Assembly: GCA_900553885.1 (NCBI GenBank)
Contig: USFD01000012.1
Location: 1 to 48,622, forward strand
Origin: an uncultured Ruminococcus sp.
GTDB taxonomy: Bacteria; Bacillota; Clostridia; Lachnospirales; Lachnospiraceae
Direction of reading: 5' to 3'
DNA: 48,622 nt
Shown: positions 8,856 to 16,062 of the stretch, in pieces
How the letters are laid out: every line of letters begins with the position of its first letter
Numbering within the stretch: the stretch's first letter is position 1
The notes under the pieces: generated by a model
The model's database searches: none
What the model was told of the DNA's origin: nothing
Seen by the model: only the letters and a program-made list of their open reading frames with translations
Program-made: the position numbers and the translations under genes

Positions 8856-8875
8856 CCCCCTCTTATTCTCAGATA

Positions 8876-9667
8876 TTAATTAAAGATTGTCTTTTCTGTC
8901 AGACGGACAGCGTCTTCGTCCGGACGGCAGGATAGTTCGTAGACAGGAAGACTGGATAACAGATGATCCAGGGTTTCCAGACAAAGCTCCATACCGTTTT
9001 CCAGCCATGTCGGATAAATAATATTATTAGATACCAGCTGCACCTTTTCAAATCCTTCCAATCTTCGTATAGAATTCTCCTGCGCCTGTTTCAAAACAAT
9101 CAAAGCACATACCGGAACATTCGCGTTTTCACAGTATGGCGAAGATCCATGCCACGGAGTTCCCCAGCCAAGGAAGCACTCCTCGGTTTCCTGCACAAAA
9201 TTCATATCACCGTTGATGATCAGTGCATTGCGGTACTTATTCCACAGTTCAGCCATTGTCGTCTTCCCGATACCTGAAGGGCCAAGAAAAAGAAGACCTT
9301 TTCCCTGGTAATCAATCATGGAGCTATGGATTTGGATCATGCGGCGTTGGACGGCATGGGTATAAAATATTTGATTTGTAAAATAGTTAAACTCCTTATT
9401 TCCTTCTAACAAAAAAATATATCCAAACTTCCATTGAATATCCGCTGCAAATAAGCTTCTACCATTTTTTATAAAAAAGTGTATCTTCCTGCTATTGTTC
9501 AAAATATATTCTTCCATAGAATAATCCTTTTTTATATATTCTGGAAATATAATTGAAAAACTCGCCTGTATTGAATCATTAGTACTAAATTTCCGCCAAT
9601 TATAAATATATTTTGTTGAAAACTTTCCAGACAAATTTATATAGATTTCAGCAATTTTAAATAGCAT
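8876..9667 (-). CDS. HPr-kinase-like protein of a peptide-modification cluster
   Basis: A 263-residue protein related to the C-terminal kinase domain of HprK. The P-loop GPSGIGKTT is at residues 129-137, preceded by IHSSMI (about 113-118) and followed by ALIINGDM, where the aspartate matches the HprK catalytic region. The N-terminal 105 residues are not HprK-like. Such stand-alone HprK homologues occur in gene clusters for ribosomally made peptides with PqqD-like partners; in paeninodin-type lasso clusters they phosphorylate the peptide. By context it may phosphorylate the preceding 138-residue protein or control its release. The stop of that gene is seven bases upstream, and the ribosome site AGAGGA lies within its last codons. 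The gene is AT-rich relative to the flanks. Confidence 0.75.
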   Translation of the reverse strand: MLFKIAEIYINLSGKFSTKYIYNWRKFSTNDSIQASFSIIFPEYIKKDYSMEEYILNNSRKIHFFIKNGRSLFAADIQWKFGYIFLLEGNKEFNYFTNQIFYTHAVQRRMIQIHSSMIDYQGKGLLFLGPSGIGKTTMAELWNKYRNALIINGDMNFVQETEECFLGWGTPWHGSSPYCENANVPVCALIVLKQAQENSIRRLEGFEKVQLVSNNIIYPTWLENGMELCLETLDHLLSSLPVYELSCRPDEDAVRLTEKTIFN

Positions 9668-9674
9668 CGCTTTA

Positions 9675-10091
9675 TTAATATCCTCTATAGTCTATACATC
9701 CATCAGGATTAGTAGGAGACCACACCCCTAGCGTTGCATTATGGTTTCTGCAAAAACTCGCTTTGTTAACTGAATTCCAATCCCCTAAAAATGTGTCCAA
9801 ATCATTCGGGTTGGTTTCCCTAAGCCATCTATTAAACTCTCTCTCAGTATCTCCATAACCTTCTGGTTTATATAAGCTCCAGTTAGTCTTCAGAGGATTT
9901 AAGGAGTCATCCCAATACCAATTCTTGCCCGTAAATCCTGCATCTGTTTCATCATAACGCCAGTGAAGCCATACTACAACTGTCCCTGCATCTCCTTCTT
10001 CACCTATCTCACCCGAAGTTGCTAAGGTCATAATACCGTTGTTTACAACACTTGCATTCACCTCAGCATAAATTTCTCCTGAACCTGCCAT
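9675..10091 (-). CDS. 138-residue candidate substrate of the radical SAM enzyme
   Basis: A hydrophilic protein of 138 residues that I cannot place in a family. It starts MAGSGEIYAEVNASVVNNG, is rich in W, N, D, G and Y, and has clusters such as WLHWRYDE and NWYWDD. It has only two cysteines (114 and 132), the second in a short tail ending DYRGY. There is no signal peptide or membrane segment. Its start codon follows the radical SAM stop directly (TAGATG), with AGGGAGG inside the upstream gene's end, giving strong translational coupling. Its place between the radical SAM enzyme and the HprK-like kinase is where a precursor peptide would be expected, though it is long for one. An accessory protein is the alternative. 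Confidence 0.6.
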   Translation of the reverse strand: MAGSGEIYAEVNASVVNNGIMTLATSGEIGEEGDAGTVVVWLHWRYDETDAGFTGKNWYWDDSLNPLKTNWSLYKPEGYGDTEREFNRWLRETNPNDLDTFLGDWNSVNKASFCRNHNATLGVWSPTNPDGCIDYRGY

Positions 10092-11162
10092 CTATTTTAC
10101 CTCCCTTAAATCTTTCATAAACCACTGGTATTTCTCACAAAATTTCTCACTAACCCGTTCCGGATCACCGCATTCCGCATTCAATGTTCCGGCACATTTT
10201 AAACAAATTTTATTTGCTTCGCATGTATAACACTCTTCCGGCCATTTTAAAGATTCTTCATATTCTATCAGCTGTTTCCACGCTTTCTCGAATCCTGTGT
10301 CCAATACAGAGATATCAGGTTTATCCATAAAGCTGCAGAACCTCATTTGGCCATTCCATGTAATCCAGTATCCCAGACGATAGTCTTTACAATATGTACA
10401 TGGCTTTCTTTCTATATTAACCGGATGTTTTTCCAGTCTTTCTTCCATCTGACGCTTCCATATATTCTCGTCAATATTCTGTATCCTGACTGTTTCTATT
10501 TCATCCCCCTCATTTCTGACGGATGATTTCACTCCTGCGGTCGGCTGCCATGGGATCTTATTCTGGAATGCGTAAAAAGCGATTCCCCTCACATCATCTT
10601 TGTTCTGTTCGATAATAGTGCTCACTGCCTCCACAGGGATCTTCAGCTGCTTTAATATCTGTATTCCTTCATTTACTTTGGAAAATCCTTGTTTTATCCC
10701 GCAGACTTTTTCATATACTTCATCATTCGAACCATATAATGTTGTTTTTACGCAGCGCGGCGGATACTGTTCCAGCAATTCCGCCATCTTTCCTCTGATC
10801 AGGGATGAGTTTGTCTGCAGAGTAATAAAAAAGCCCATCTGCGACAACTCTCTCCAGATTACCTCAAACTCCGGATGCATTAATGGCTCACCGCCAGTAA
10901 CACAAAGCCACATCATACCGGCCCTTTTCCCTTCTTCCGCAATACGTAACCACTCTTTTGCCTTCAATTCACTGCCGTACTTGGAAATCTGCTCTTCTTT
11001 TAAATGTACATAACACATCCGGCAGTTGAAATTACATCTTGGAGTCAGTTCAAAAGTGCCGGATATCGGAATCGCGTCAGCAAACGCTTTTTCCCATACT
11101 GCTTTATAAAAGGGATCCAGCCATTCCATTCTCCGGCAGGCGGGTTCAAACTCATAACTCAT
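10092..11162 (-). CDS. radical SAM/SPASM peptide-modifying enzyme
   Basis: A 356-residue radical SAM protein. The cluster motif C43-x3-C47-x2-C50 (TPRCNFNCRMC) binds the SAM-cleaving iron-sulfur cluster, and VTGGEPLMHPEF is the GGE region. The C-terminal third is a SPASM domain with many cysteines (CTYCKDY, MRFCSF, CYTCEANKICLKC, CGDPE, FCEKY), which bind auxiliary clusters. Family members install cross-links or epimerisations in ribosomal peptides, using a PqqD-like carrier to hold the leader. The start overlaps the PqqD-like gene by four bases. Cofactor and fold are well supported; the chemistry and the substrate are inferred from the neighbours. Confidence 0.92.
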   Translation of the reverse strand: MSYEFEPACRRMEWLDPFYKAVWEKAFADAIPISGTFELTPRCNFNCRMCYVHLKEEQISKYGSELKAKEWLRIAEEGKRAGMMWLCVTGGEPLMHPEFEVIWRELSQMGFFITLQTNSSLIRGKMAELLEQYPPRCVKTTLYGSNDEVYEKVCGIKQGFSKVNEGIQILKQLKIPVEAVSTIIEQNKDDVRGIAFYAFQNKIPWQPTAGVKSSVRNEGDEIETVRIQNIDENIWKRQMEERLEKHPVNIERKPCTYCKDYRLGYWITWNGQMRFCSFMDKPDISVLDTGFEKAWKQLIEYEESLKWPEECYTCEANKICLKCAGTLNAECGDPERVSEKFCEKYQWFMKDLREVK

Positions 11163-11485
11163 AAAGTATCTTTCCTTCCGGACACCTGTACAGCTATTTT
11201 CCCTCTGACCGTTCCATCATCCAGAATACTATTGGCAGAAAGAATATTTAAAAATTTGTCTATATCCTCCGAAGCCTTTTCTTTCGTAACACCTGTATAA
11301 TGTTCCATAATCCTTTTCACAAGTTCTTCTTTATCAAACTCATGATCTTTCATATAGTCCCAGAGATAGGCAGCAGAAGAGGATATATATACAATATTTG
11401 TTACTTCCTGCACCCTTTTCCCTGTCGGCACAATCACATACTGTCCCGCGACTTCCCGCAGAATCAGTCCGTCTTTCAACTTCAT
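11159..11485 (-). CDS. PqqD-family peptide-recognition protein
   Basis: A 108-residue PqqD-like protein (a winged-helix RiPP recognition element). It shows the typical beta-hairpin start (LILREVAGQYVIVPTG), the central NIVYISSSAAYLWDYM segment, and the helix VKRIMEHYTGVTKEKASEDIDKFLNIL. PqqD proteins bind leader peptides and deliver them to a radical SAM enzyme. It is the first gene of the cluster, overlaps the radical SAM gene by four bases and has AGGGAG 11 bases before its ATG. A promoter with direct repeats lies just upstream. Confidence 0.9.
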   Translation of the reverse strand: MKLKDGLILREVAGQYVIVPTGKRVQEVTNIVYISSSAAYLWDYMKDHEFDKEELVKRIMEHYTGVTKEKASEDIDKFLNILSANSILDDGTVRGKIAVQVSGRKDTL

Positions 11486-11553
11486 CCGATATCACGCTCC
11501 CTGTCTGTACTCTCCGTACTTTTCATACTTGCAGTAACGATACATTACACTTA

Positions 11554-11595
11554 AGTATAAATTTTGCAGTGTTACCGAACTGTTACTTCTGTTAG
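11554..11595 (-). promoter_or_regulatory. promoter with SARP-type direct repeats before the PqqD-like gene
   Basis: On the minus strand three similar heptamers occur: CTAACAG (11589-11595), GTAACAG (11580-11586) and GTAACAC (11569-11575). The last two are spaced 11 bases start to start. Nine bases after the last comes a -10 box TATACT (11554-11559). Heptamer repeats one helical turn apart and 8-9 bases before the -10 are the arrangement known for SARP-family activators, and the gene just upstream encodes a response regulator with such an output domain. No good -35 box is visible, as expected for an activated promoter. Confidence 0.55.
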
Positions 11596-12404
11596 GGACT
11601 GTTTTCCGCCATTTCCAGTCTTGCCCCGGTCTCCTCAGCCCAGGAATACTCCTGCAGATAACCGCCGGACATTTTCCAGGCGCGTACTGCCTCCGGATCA
11701 TTTTCCAGAAAGCCATAATAATCGCAGTCGATCTTCTGCGCGGCGACCTGACAGGCGCCCCTGCCAGCGAAAAAAATCTCTTCCGCATGATACTCTGACA
11801 GAATCTGACGGATCTGCATAACCGCTTTGCGGTACAGATTTTTCACACGTTCGTCATAGGCCCGGTCTTCCCACAGCTTATCTGCCGCTTCTTCGAGCGT
11901 CACCGTCCCGCCTCTGTGATCCACGCAAAGAGCCAGCAGTTCCTTTGCCTTACTATTCGGGAAATATACTGCCCGTCCATCGATATATACTTCAAACCGG
12001 CCGAAAGTGCGGATCTGTACTCTCTTTTTCTGCCGGGCGGACAGCAGCCGCGCGCGCTCCAAAGCATCTCCGAGCTCTTTTCTGTCATAGGGCTTGATCA
12101 GATAATAATCCGCCTTTACCTTCAATGCGTCCAATGTATACTGTTCATATCCGGTAACGAATATTACTACCAGCCCTTCCCTGATTTCCCTGAGTTTTTC
12201 GGCCAGAACCAGGCCGTTCATACCCGGCATCTCAATATCCAGGAGCGCAGCTTCCACCGGATGTTCTTTCATGAAAGCAAGCGCTTCCAGGGGATTGGTA
12301 AATGCGCCGGCCACCTCCACTCCCGGCATATTTTCAGTTTCCATCAGAAACTGGCGGAGCGCCAGTCTCTCGTCATCAACAATCATGACTCGCATGTGCC
12401 TCAT
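11592..12404 (-). CDS. response regulator with OmpR/SARP-like output and BTAD-like tail
   Basis: A 270-residue regulator. The receiver domain (about 4-120) has the acidic pocket D10/D11, the phosphoacceptor D56 in LLDIEMPG and the conserved lysine in LIKPYD. A winged-helix DNA-binding domain follows (about 128-205; RTFGRFEVYIDGRAV is the typical SARP beginning), then a short helical BTAD-like region (about 205-265). Its start overlaps the sensor kinase stop (ATGA), so the pair is co-translated. A second in-frame ATG three codons later could also serve. The gene stops inside the repeat-bearing promoter of the radical SAM cluster, which makes that promoter the obvious target. REC-SARP regulators of this sort control nearby genes in many Firmicutes. 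Confidence 0.85.
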   Translation of the reverse strand: MRHMRVMIVDDERLALRQFLMETENMPGVEVAGAFTNPLEALAFMKEHPVEAALLDIEMPGMNGLVLAEKLREIREGLVVIFVTGYEQYTLDALKVKADYYLIKPYDRKELGDALERARLLSARQKKRVQIRTFGRFEVYIDGRAVYFPNSKAKELLALCVDHRGGTVTLEEAADKLWEDRAYDERVKNLYRKAVMQIRQILSEYHAEEIFFAGRGACQVAAQKIDCDYYGFLENDPEAVRAWKMSGGYLQEYSWAEETGARLEMAENSP

Positions 12405-14176
12405 CTTCCTTCCGTGTGTTCATGATTTTCAGGAAATACAACAGTTACCCGGGTTCCCCCGCCCGGCCGGTCCTGGATAGAAAGACTTCCGCCGGATATT
12501 TCACCCACGCGGAAACGGATGTTTTCCAGACCTATATGGCTGCCGTTCCCGTCGTCTTTCTGATCCAGACAAGAAGGATCAAATCCGTTCCCGTCGTCTT
12601 CGATACAAACCACATATGCGTCATCCTCTTTATAACTGTGTATTGCCACCGTTCCGCCTTCCACTTTCGCGCACACGCCGTGCTTTACCGCATTTTCCAC
12701 CAGAGGCTGTATGGACAGCGGAGGCACGAGGAAACTCACAGTCCGGATATCCATCACTATATTCAGCCGTTCTTCAAAACGGACTTTCTCAATATTAAGA
12801 TACGCCCTTATATGGTTTAATTCCTCAGAAAACAGGATCTGTTCCCTCTCGCCCATATTTCCCAGATTCGAGCGCAGATAGGTGGAAAAGTCATATACCG
12901 TCTTTCGCGCCGTCTCCGGATCGATCTGTATCAGCGCCCGGATGGAATTCAGCGTATTATATATAAAATGCGGCTTGATCTGGCTGGCCATCAGTTCCGC
13001 TCTGCTTCTCCGCAGTCTCTGCTGCAGTTCCTGATTCTCCCGTATTTTGCGGTACAGCATGGTAACGCAGATTCGCAGCAGATTCAGAGCGTAAAGAAGG
13101 ATCGCGAACCGCAGAAAGAAACCGATTGTATTCGTGCTGCGGATAAAACTCATCACATCTGTCAGTCCGAACAGGGCAATAATCAGCACACATACCAGCT
13201 CCGAGCGGATAAATACTTCCTTTTTCCGCTTCGCGGCGTGGAAATAAATGAATACCGTATATCCCAGAGCCGTCCCTGTCAGCGTAAGTGTCAGGGGAAG
13301 CATTTCTATCAGATCCGGGCCGCCCAGGAACTCTGAACACAGACAGAACAAAGCTGATGCCAGACTGACCCAGAACAGCGCCGGAGCTCCTTTCCTGCAG
13401 TATTCCGGCCACCTGGCATACAGATAGGAGGCAAGAAACACCGGACAGAACAGCAGGGAGACCAGGGAAAAGTAATGCCATACCTCCAGTCCCACTATCC
13501 CGGACGGCATGGCGGACTCCCCGCAAAGCCAGAAGGATGTGAATACAAGCAGAATTCCCAGATGCCGATGCCATCTGTACACCGGATATCTGCTGCCGCC
13601 CAGTGAAATCAGGATAATTGCCGCTCCTACTACACCGATCAGAATACTGATTCGCAGGATCTTGCCCTGTTCCGCAATAATTGCCGTTACAAGATCATCA
13701 AAATCCCCAAAGCTCACCGCGCCGATCCCTCCGGAGAACCTCTCATACGGGGACCACACGCAGATCCTGAGTTCCTTTCCCGCGTCTGACTGATTCAGAC
13801 GGACAAAATTCCAGGCGCTGGTCGGTCTTCCGCCGATCAGTTCCTCCTCGGGGAACTGATATATCAGACTCTCCCCTACGTATACTCTTACATACTGCAT
13901 CCTGGTCCGGAATACGATCCCGGATCCTTCCCCGGTCTCTTCCGGCACAGTATGGGAAAACTCCGCCAGCGTATCCGCCGGTACATCCAGACGGATAGGG
14001 AGATCGCCTTTTCCGCTCTCATTCCCGCACTGATAAGTCCATCCGCTGCTGAAATCCTCCACTTGCCTCCCGCTGAACAGATCCTGCCGGCTGGAAAACG
14101 GCAGAAGCAGTACAAAAAAGAGAAAAACTATTGCTGCCGCAGCCTCTGTAACCCGTTTTATCGTCCTGTAATTCAT
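12401..14176 (-). CDS. LytS/YpdA-type membrane sensor histidine kinase
   Basis: A 591-residue kinase. An N-terminal membrane helix (about 12-30) is followed by an extracellular beta-rich sensor (about 35-185; jelly-roll-like, as in 7TMR-DISM proteins) and about seven membrane helices (190-390). The cytoplasmic part begins with a coiled segment and the His_kinase motif SQIKPHFIYNTLNS, whose histidine is the phosphorylation site. It ends with a HATPase domain (LVENAVKHG, IEDDGNGFD, GLENIRFRV). I chose MNYRTIKRV as start because GGAGGAAGCAGAGG lies just before it; the frame stays open 40 codons further upstream without a good ribosome site. It should phosphorylate the next regulator in response to an extracellular ligand, possibly a peptide or sugar. 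Confidence 0.88.
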   Translation of the reverse strand: MNYRTIKRVTEAAAAIVFLFFVLLLPFSSRQDLFSGRQVEDFSSGWTYQCGNESGKGDLPIRLDVPADTLAEFSHTVPEETGEGSGIVFRTRMQYVRVYVGESLIYQFPEEELIGGRPTSAWNFVRLNQSDAGKELRICVWSPYERFSGGIGAVSFGDFDDLVTAIIAEQGKILRISILIGVVGAAIILISLGGSRYPVYRWHRHLGILLVFTSFWLCGESAMPSGIVGLEVWHYFSLVSLLFCPVFLASYLYARWPEYCRKGAPALFWVSLASALFCLCSEFLGGPDLIEMLPLTLTLTGTALGYTVFIYFHAAKRKKEVFIRSELVCVLIIALFGLTDVMSFIRSTNTIGFFLRFAILLYALNLLRICVTMLYRKIRENQELQQRLRRSRAELMASQIKPHFIYNTLNSIRALIQIDPETARKTVYDFSTYLRSNLGNMGEREQILFSEELNHIRAYLNIEKVRFEERLNIVMDIRTVSFLVPPLSIQPLVENAVKHGVCAKVEGGTVAIHSYKEDDAYVVCIEDDGNGFDPSCLDQKDDGNGSHIGLENIRFRVGEISGGSLSIQDRPGGGTRVTVVFPENHEHTEGR

Positions 14177-14294
14177 CCTCTGCTTCCTCCGCCCGCTGAC
14201 CTGATGCTGATATCTGCGCTGACTGCCTGCCCCGAATAATGCCCGTCCGTTGTTTCTGCCTGCGGCATGCACTCCCGCATTTTCTGCTGGTATC

Positions 14295-14300
14295 ATTATA
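14295..14300 (-). promoter_or_regulatory. possible -10 box upstream of the sensor kinase
   Basis: A perfect TATAAT reads on the minus strand about 120 bases before the chosen start of the sensor kinase, inside a small palindrome (TCTGCTG/CAGCAGA). No clear -35 lies at 17 bases. Otherwise the stretch from 14297 to 14738 shows no gene I can support. Confidence 0.3.
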
Positions 14301-14738
14301 ACAGCAGAACGGGGAGGAAATCTATCTCTAATTTTTGCTCATATCATTGTCCCGCTGTTTTTTGAATCAATCTACCGGATATTGACGTTTTCCTTTGTTC
14401 CATAGCCACCTTTTCAGATAATAAACACCATTCCTATCTGATCCGATTGTTTAATACCCAGATCCCGCACTTAAATCCCTCTTGCATTTCACGCACCTTT
14501 TGCGTATACTGTTTTTACATCAATTATCCGGGCAGATACCATCCGGTTATTCATACTGCCCCTCCGGGAATCCGTTTCCCGGTTTTCAGATCAGAAATTC
14601 AGGGCCGTCCGGCCGGATAATCAGGGATTCATTGCATTGCAGGAAAATAAATATCTGAGAATATACTGAAAGACACAGGTTTGATCCTGTTCACGGCGGC
14701 AAACTTATCCGTTTCAAAAACACATGTATAAAGCCGCC

Positions 14739-14767
14739 TTGTTTTTCCTGTTTTATACTGCTACAAT
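14739..14767 (+). promoter_or_regulatory. promoter of the Rpn-like gene
   Basis: A -35 box TTGTTT (14739-14744) and a -10 box TACAAT (14762-14767) are 17 bases apart on the plus strand, about 50 bases before the start codon. A second TATACT overlaps the spacer. Confidence 0.45.
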
Positions 14768-14817
14768 GACAGTAAAATAAGTCTTTCACGTATTCTCGGG
14801 CAGGAAAGGAGAATCAC

Positions 14818-15963
14818 ATGAAAGACAACACAGAAAGAACAGACAGCAGCAGAAGCACAGATCATACAGATACCGGCTGCAATAATAACGGAATACGCAA
14901 TACAAAGACAAAGGACAGCGGCGCGAAACTGATTTTCGATAACCACATCCTGTGCGCGCAGTTTTTAAGAGGATATACTAACCTGGATCTCTTAAAAAAT
15001 GTACAGCCTGAAGATATCGAAGATATATCCGAACGATTTCTGTGGATGTGGCAGGAAGGCCGGGATTCCGATTCGGTAAAGAAGATTCATCTGGAGGGAC
15101 GGGAAGATACACCGGAAAACACGCTGTATCTCATTGCACTGATTGAGCACCAGTCATCCGTGGATCATGATATGCCTTTCCGGATTCTCCGGTACATTGT
15201 TCAGGTACTGACCGACTATGCGGATGAGCAGGAGAAAAAGCAGAAAGCGGTTACAAAATCAAAAAATTTCCGATATCCGCCGATTCTTCCTATCGTTTTT
15301 TACGACGGAGCCGGGAACTGGACTGCAGAGACGAACTTCAGAAACAAGGTATACCTCAGTGATATTCTGGGAGAATTCATCCCGGATTTCCGATATCTGG
15401 TCGTACCTCTGTCCCGGTATTCCAATCAGGAATTAATCGACAAAGGAGACGAACTTTCCCTGATCATGCTGGTGGATAAGCTGAGAAGCGCGGCTGATTT
15501 TCATAATCTGAAAACCATACCGGAAGAATATTTTGAAAACATCAGCCGGAATTCTCCGGAGTCCGTATTAAAACTCATCGGCAAAATCATATCTGTACTG
15601 CTTCTGCGCATGAATGTTCCGAAAGAAGAAGTGGCCGACTTTACAGATCGGGTAGAACGGAGGGATTTTACAATGCTGTTTGAAAATTTTGAAGCCTATG
15701 ATGTGCAGGAAACCCGGAGGATCAGCCGGGCTGAGGGCAGGGCTGAGGGCAGGGCCGAGGGCAGGGCTGAGGGCAAAACGGAAAGCATTCTGGAATTATT
15801 AGAGGAGATCGGCCCTGTAACGACAGATGTGAAAGAACGAATCATGCAGGAGAAAGATCCGGAACGGCTTCGGACGTGGCTGAAAGCCGCTGCCCGGGCA
15901 GAGTCTGTTGAACAGTTTATAGCGGACAATCTTGGGTCTGACAGACCGGCCGGGGCAGAATAA
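14818..15963 (+). CDS. Rpn-family recombination-promoting nuclease/putative transposase
   Basis: A 381-residue protein of the Rpn/YhgA-like PD-(D/E)XK family. The N terminus (about 35-150) has FDNHILCAQFLRGYTNLDLLKNVQPEDIED-like family spacing and LIALIEHQSSVDHDMPFRILRY, where the E-x-Q pair lies in the expected catalytic strand. The next conserved block is YPPILPIVFYDGAGNW. Near the C terminus an AEGR repeat (about 305-320) precedes a helical tail, as is usual in this family. It starts with ATG seven bases after GGAG. Rpn proteins are DNA endonucleases with length-variable repeats, suspected of acting in phage defence and recombination. It precedes the Cap4-like nuclease gene by 100 bases on the same strand. 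Confidence 0.88.
   Translation: MKDNTERTDSSRSTDHTDTGCNNNGIRNTKTKDSGAKLIFDNHILCAQFLRGYTNLDLLKNVQPEDIEDISERFLWMWQEGRDSDSVKKIHLEGREDTPENTLYLIALIEHQSSVDHDMPFRILRYIVQVLTDYADEQEKKQKAVTKSKNFRYPPILPIVFYDGAGNWTAETNFRNKVYLSDILGEFIPDFRYLVVPLSRYSNQELIDKGDELSLIMLVDKLRSAADFHNLKTIPEEYFENISRNSPESVLKLIGKIISVLLLRMNVPKEEVADFTDRVERRDFTMLFENFEAYDVQETRRISRAEGRAEGRAEGRAEGKTESILELLEEIGPVTTDVKERIMQEKDPERLRTWLKAAARAESVEQFIADNLGSDRPAGAE
15729..15776 (+). repeat. four tandem 12-bp units inside the Rpn-like gene
   Basis: Four near-identical copies of GGCTGAGGGCAG (one has GGCCGAGGGCAG, the last ends in AA) encode the Ala-Glu-Gly-Arg/Lys repeat. Units of three codons keep the frame when the copy number changes, so the array can lengthen or shorten the protein by four residues per unit. 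Confidence 0.9.
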
Positions 15964-16062
15964 GCGGCGACAAAGAACACAGCATACCGGCAGGAAAATA
16001 TTGCCGGGGAGCCAGATTATACACAGTACTACTTACAGCAGTCAGATAACAGGAGACCGGCA

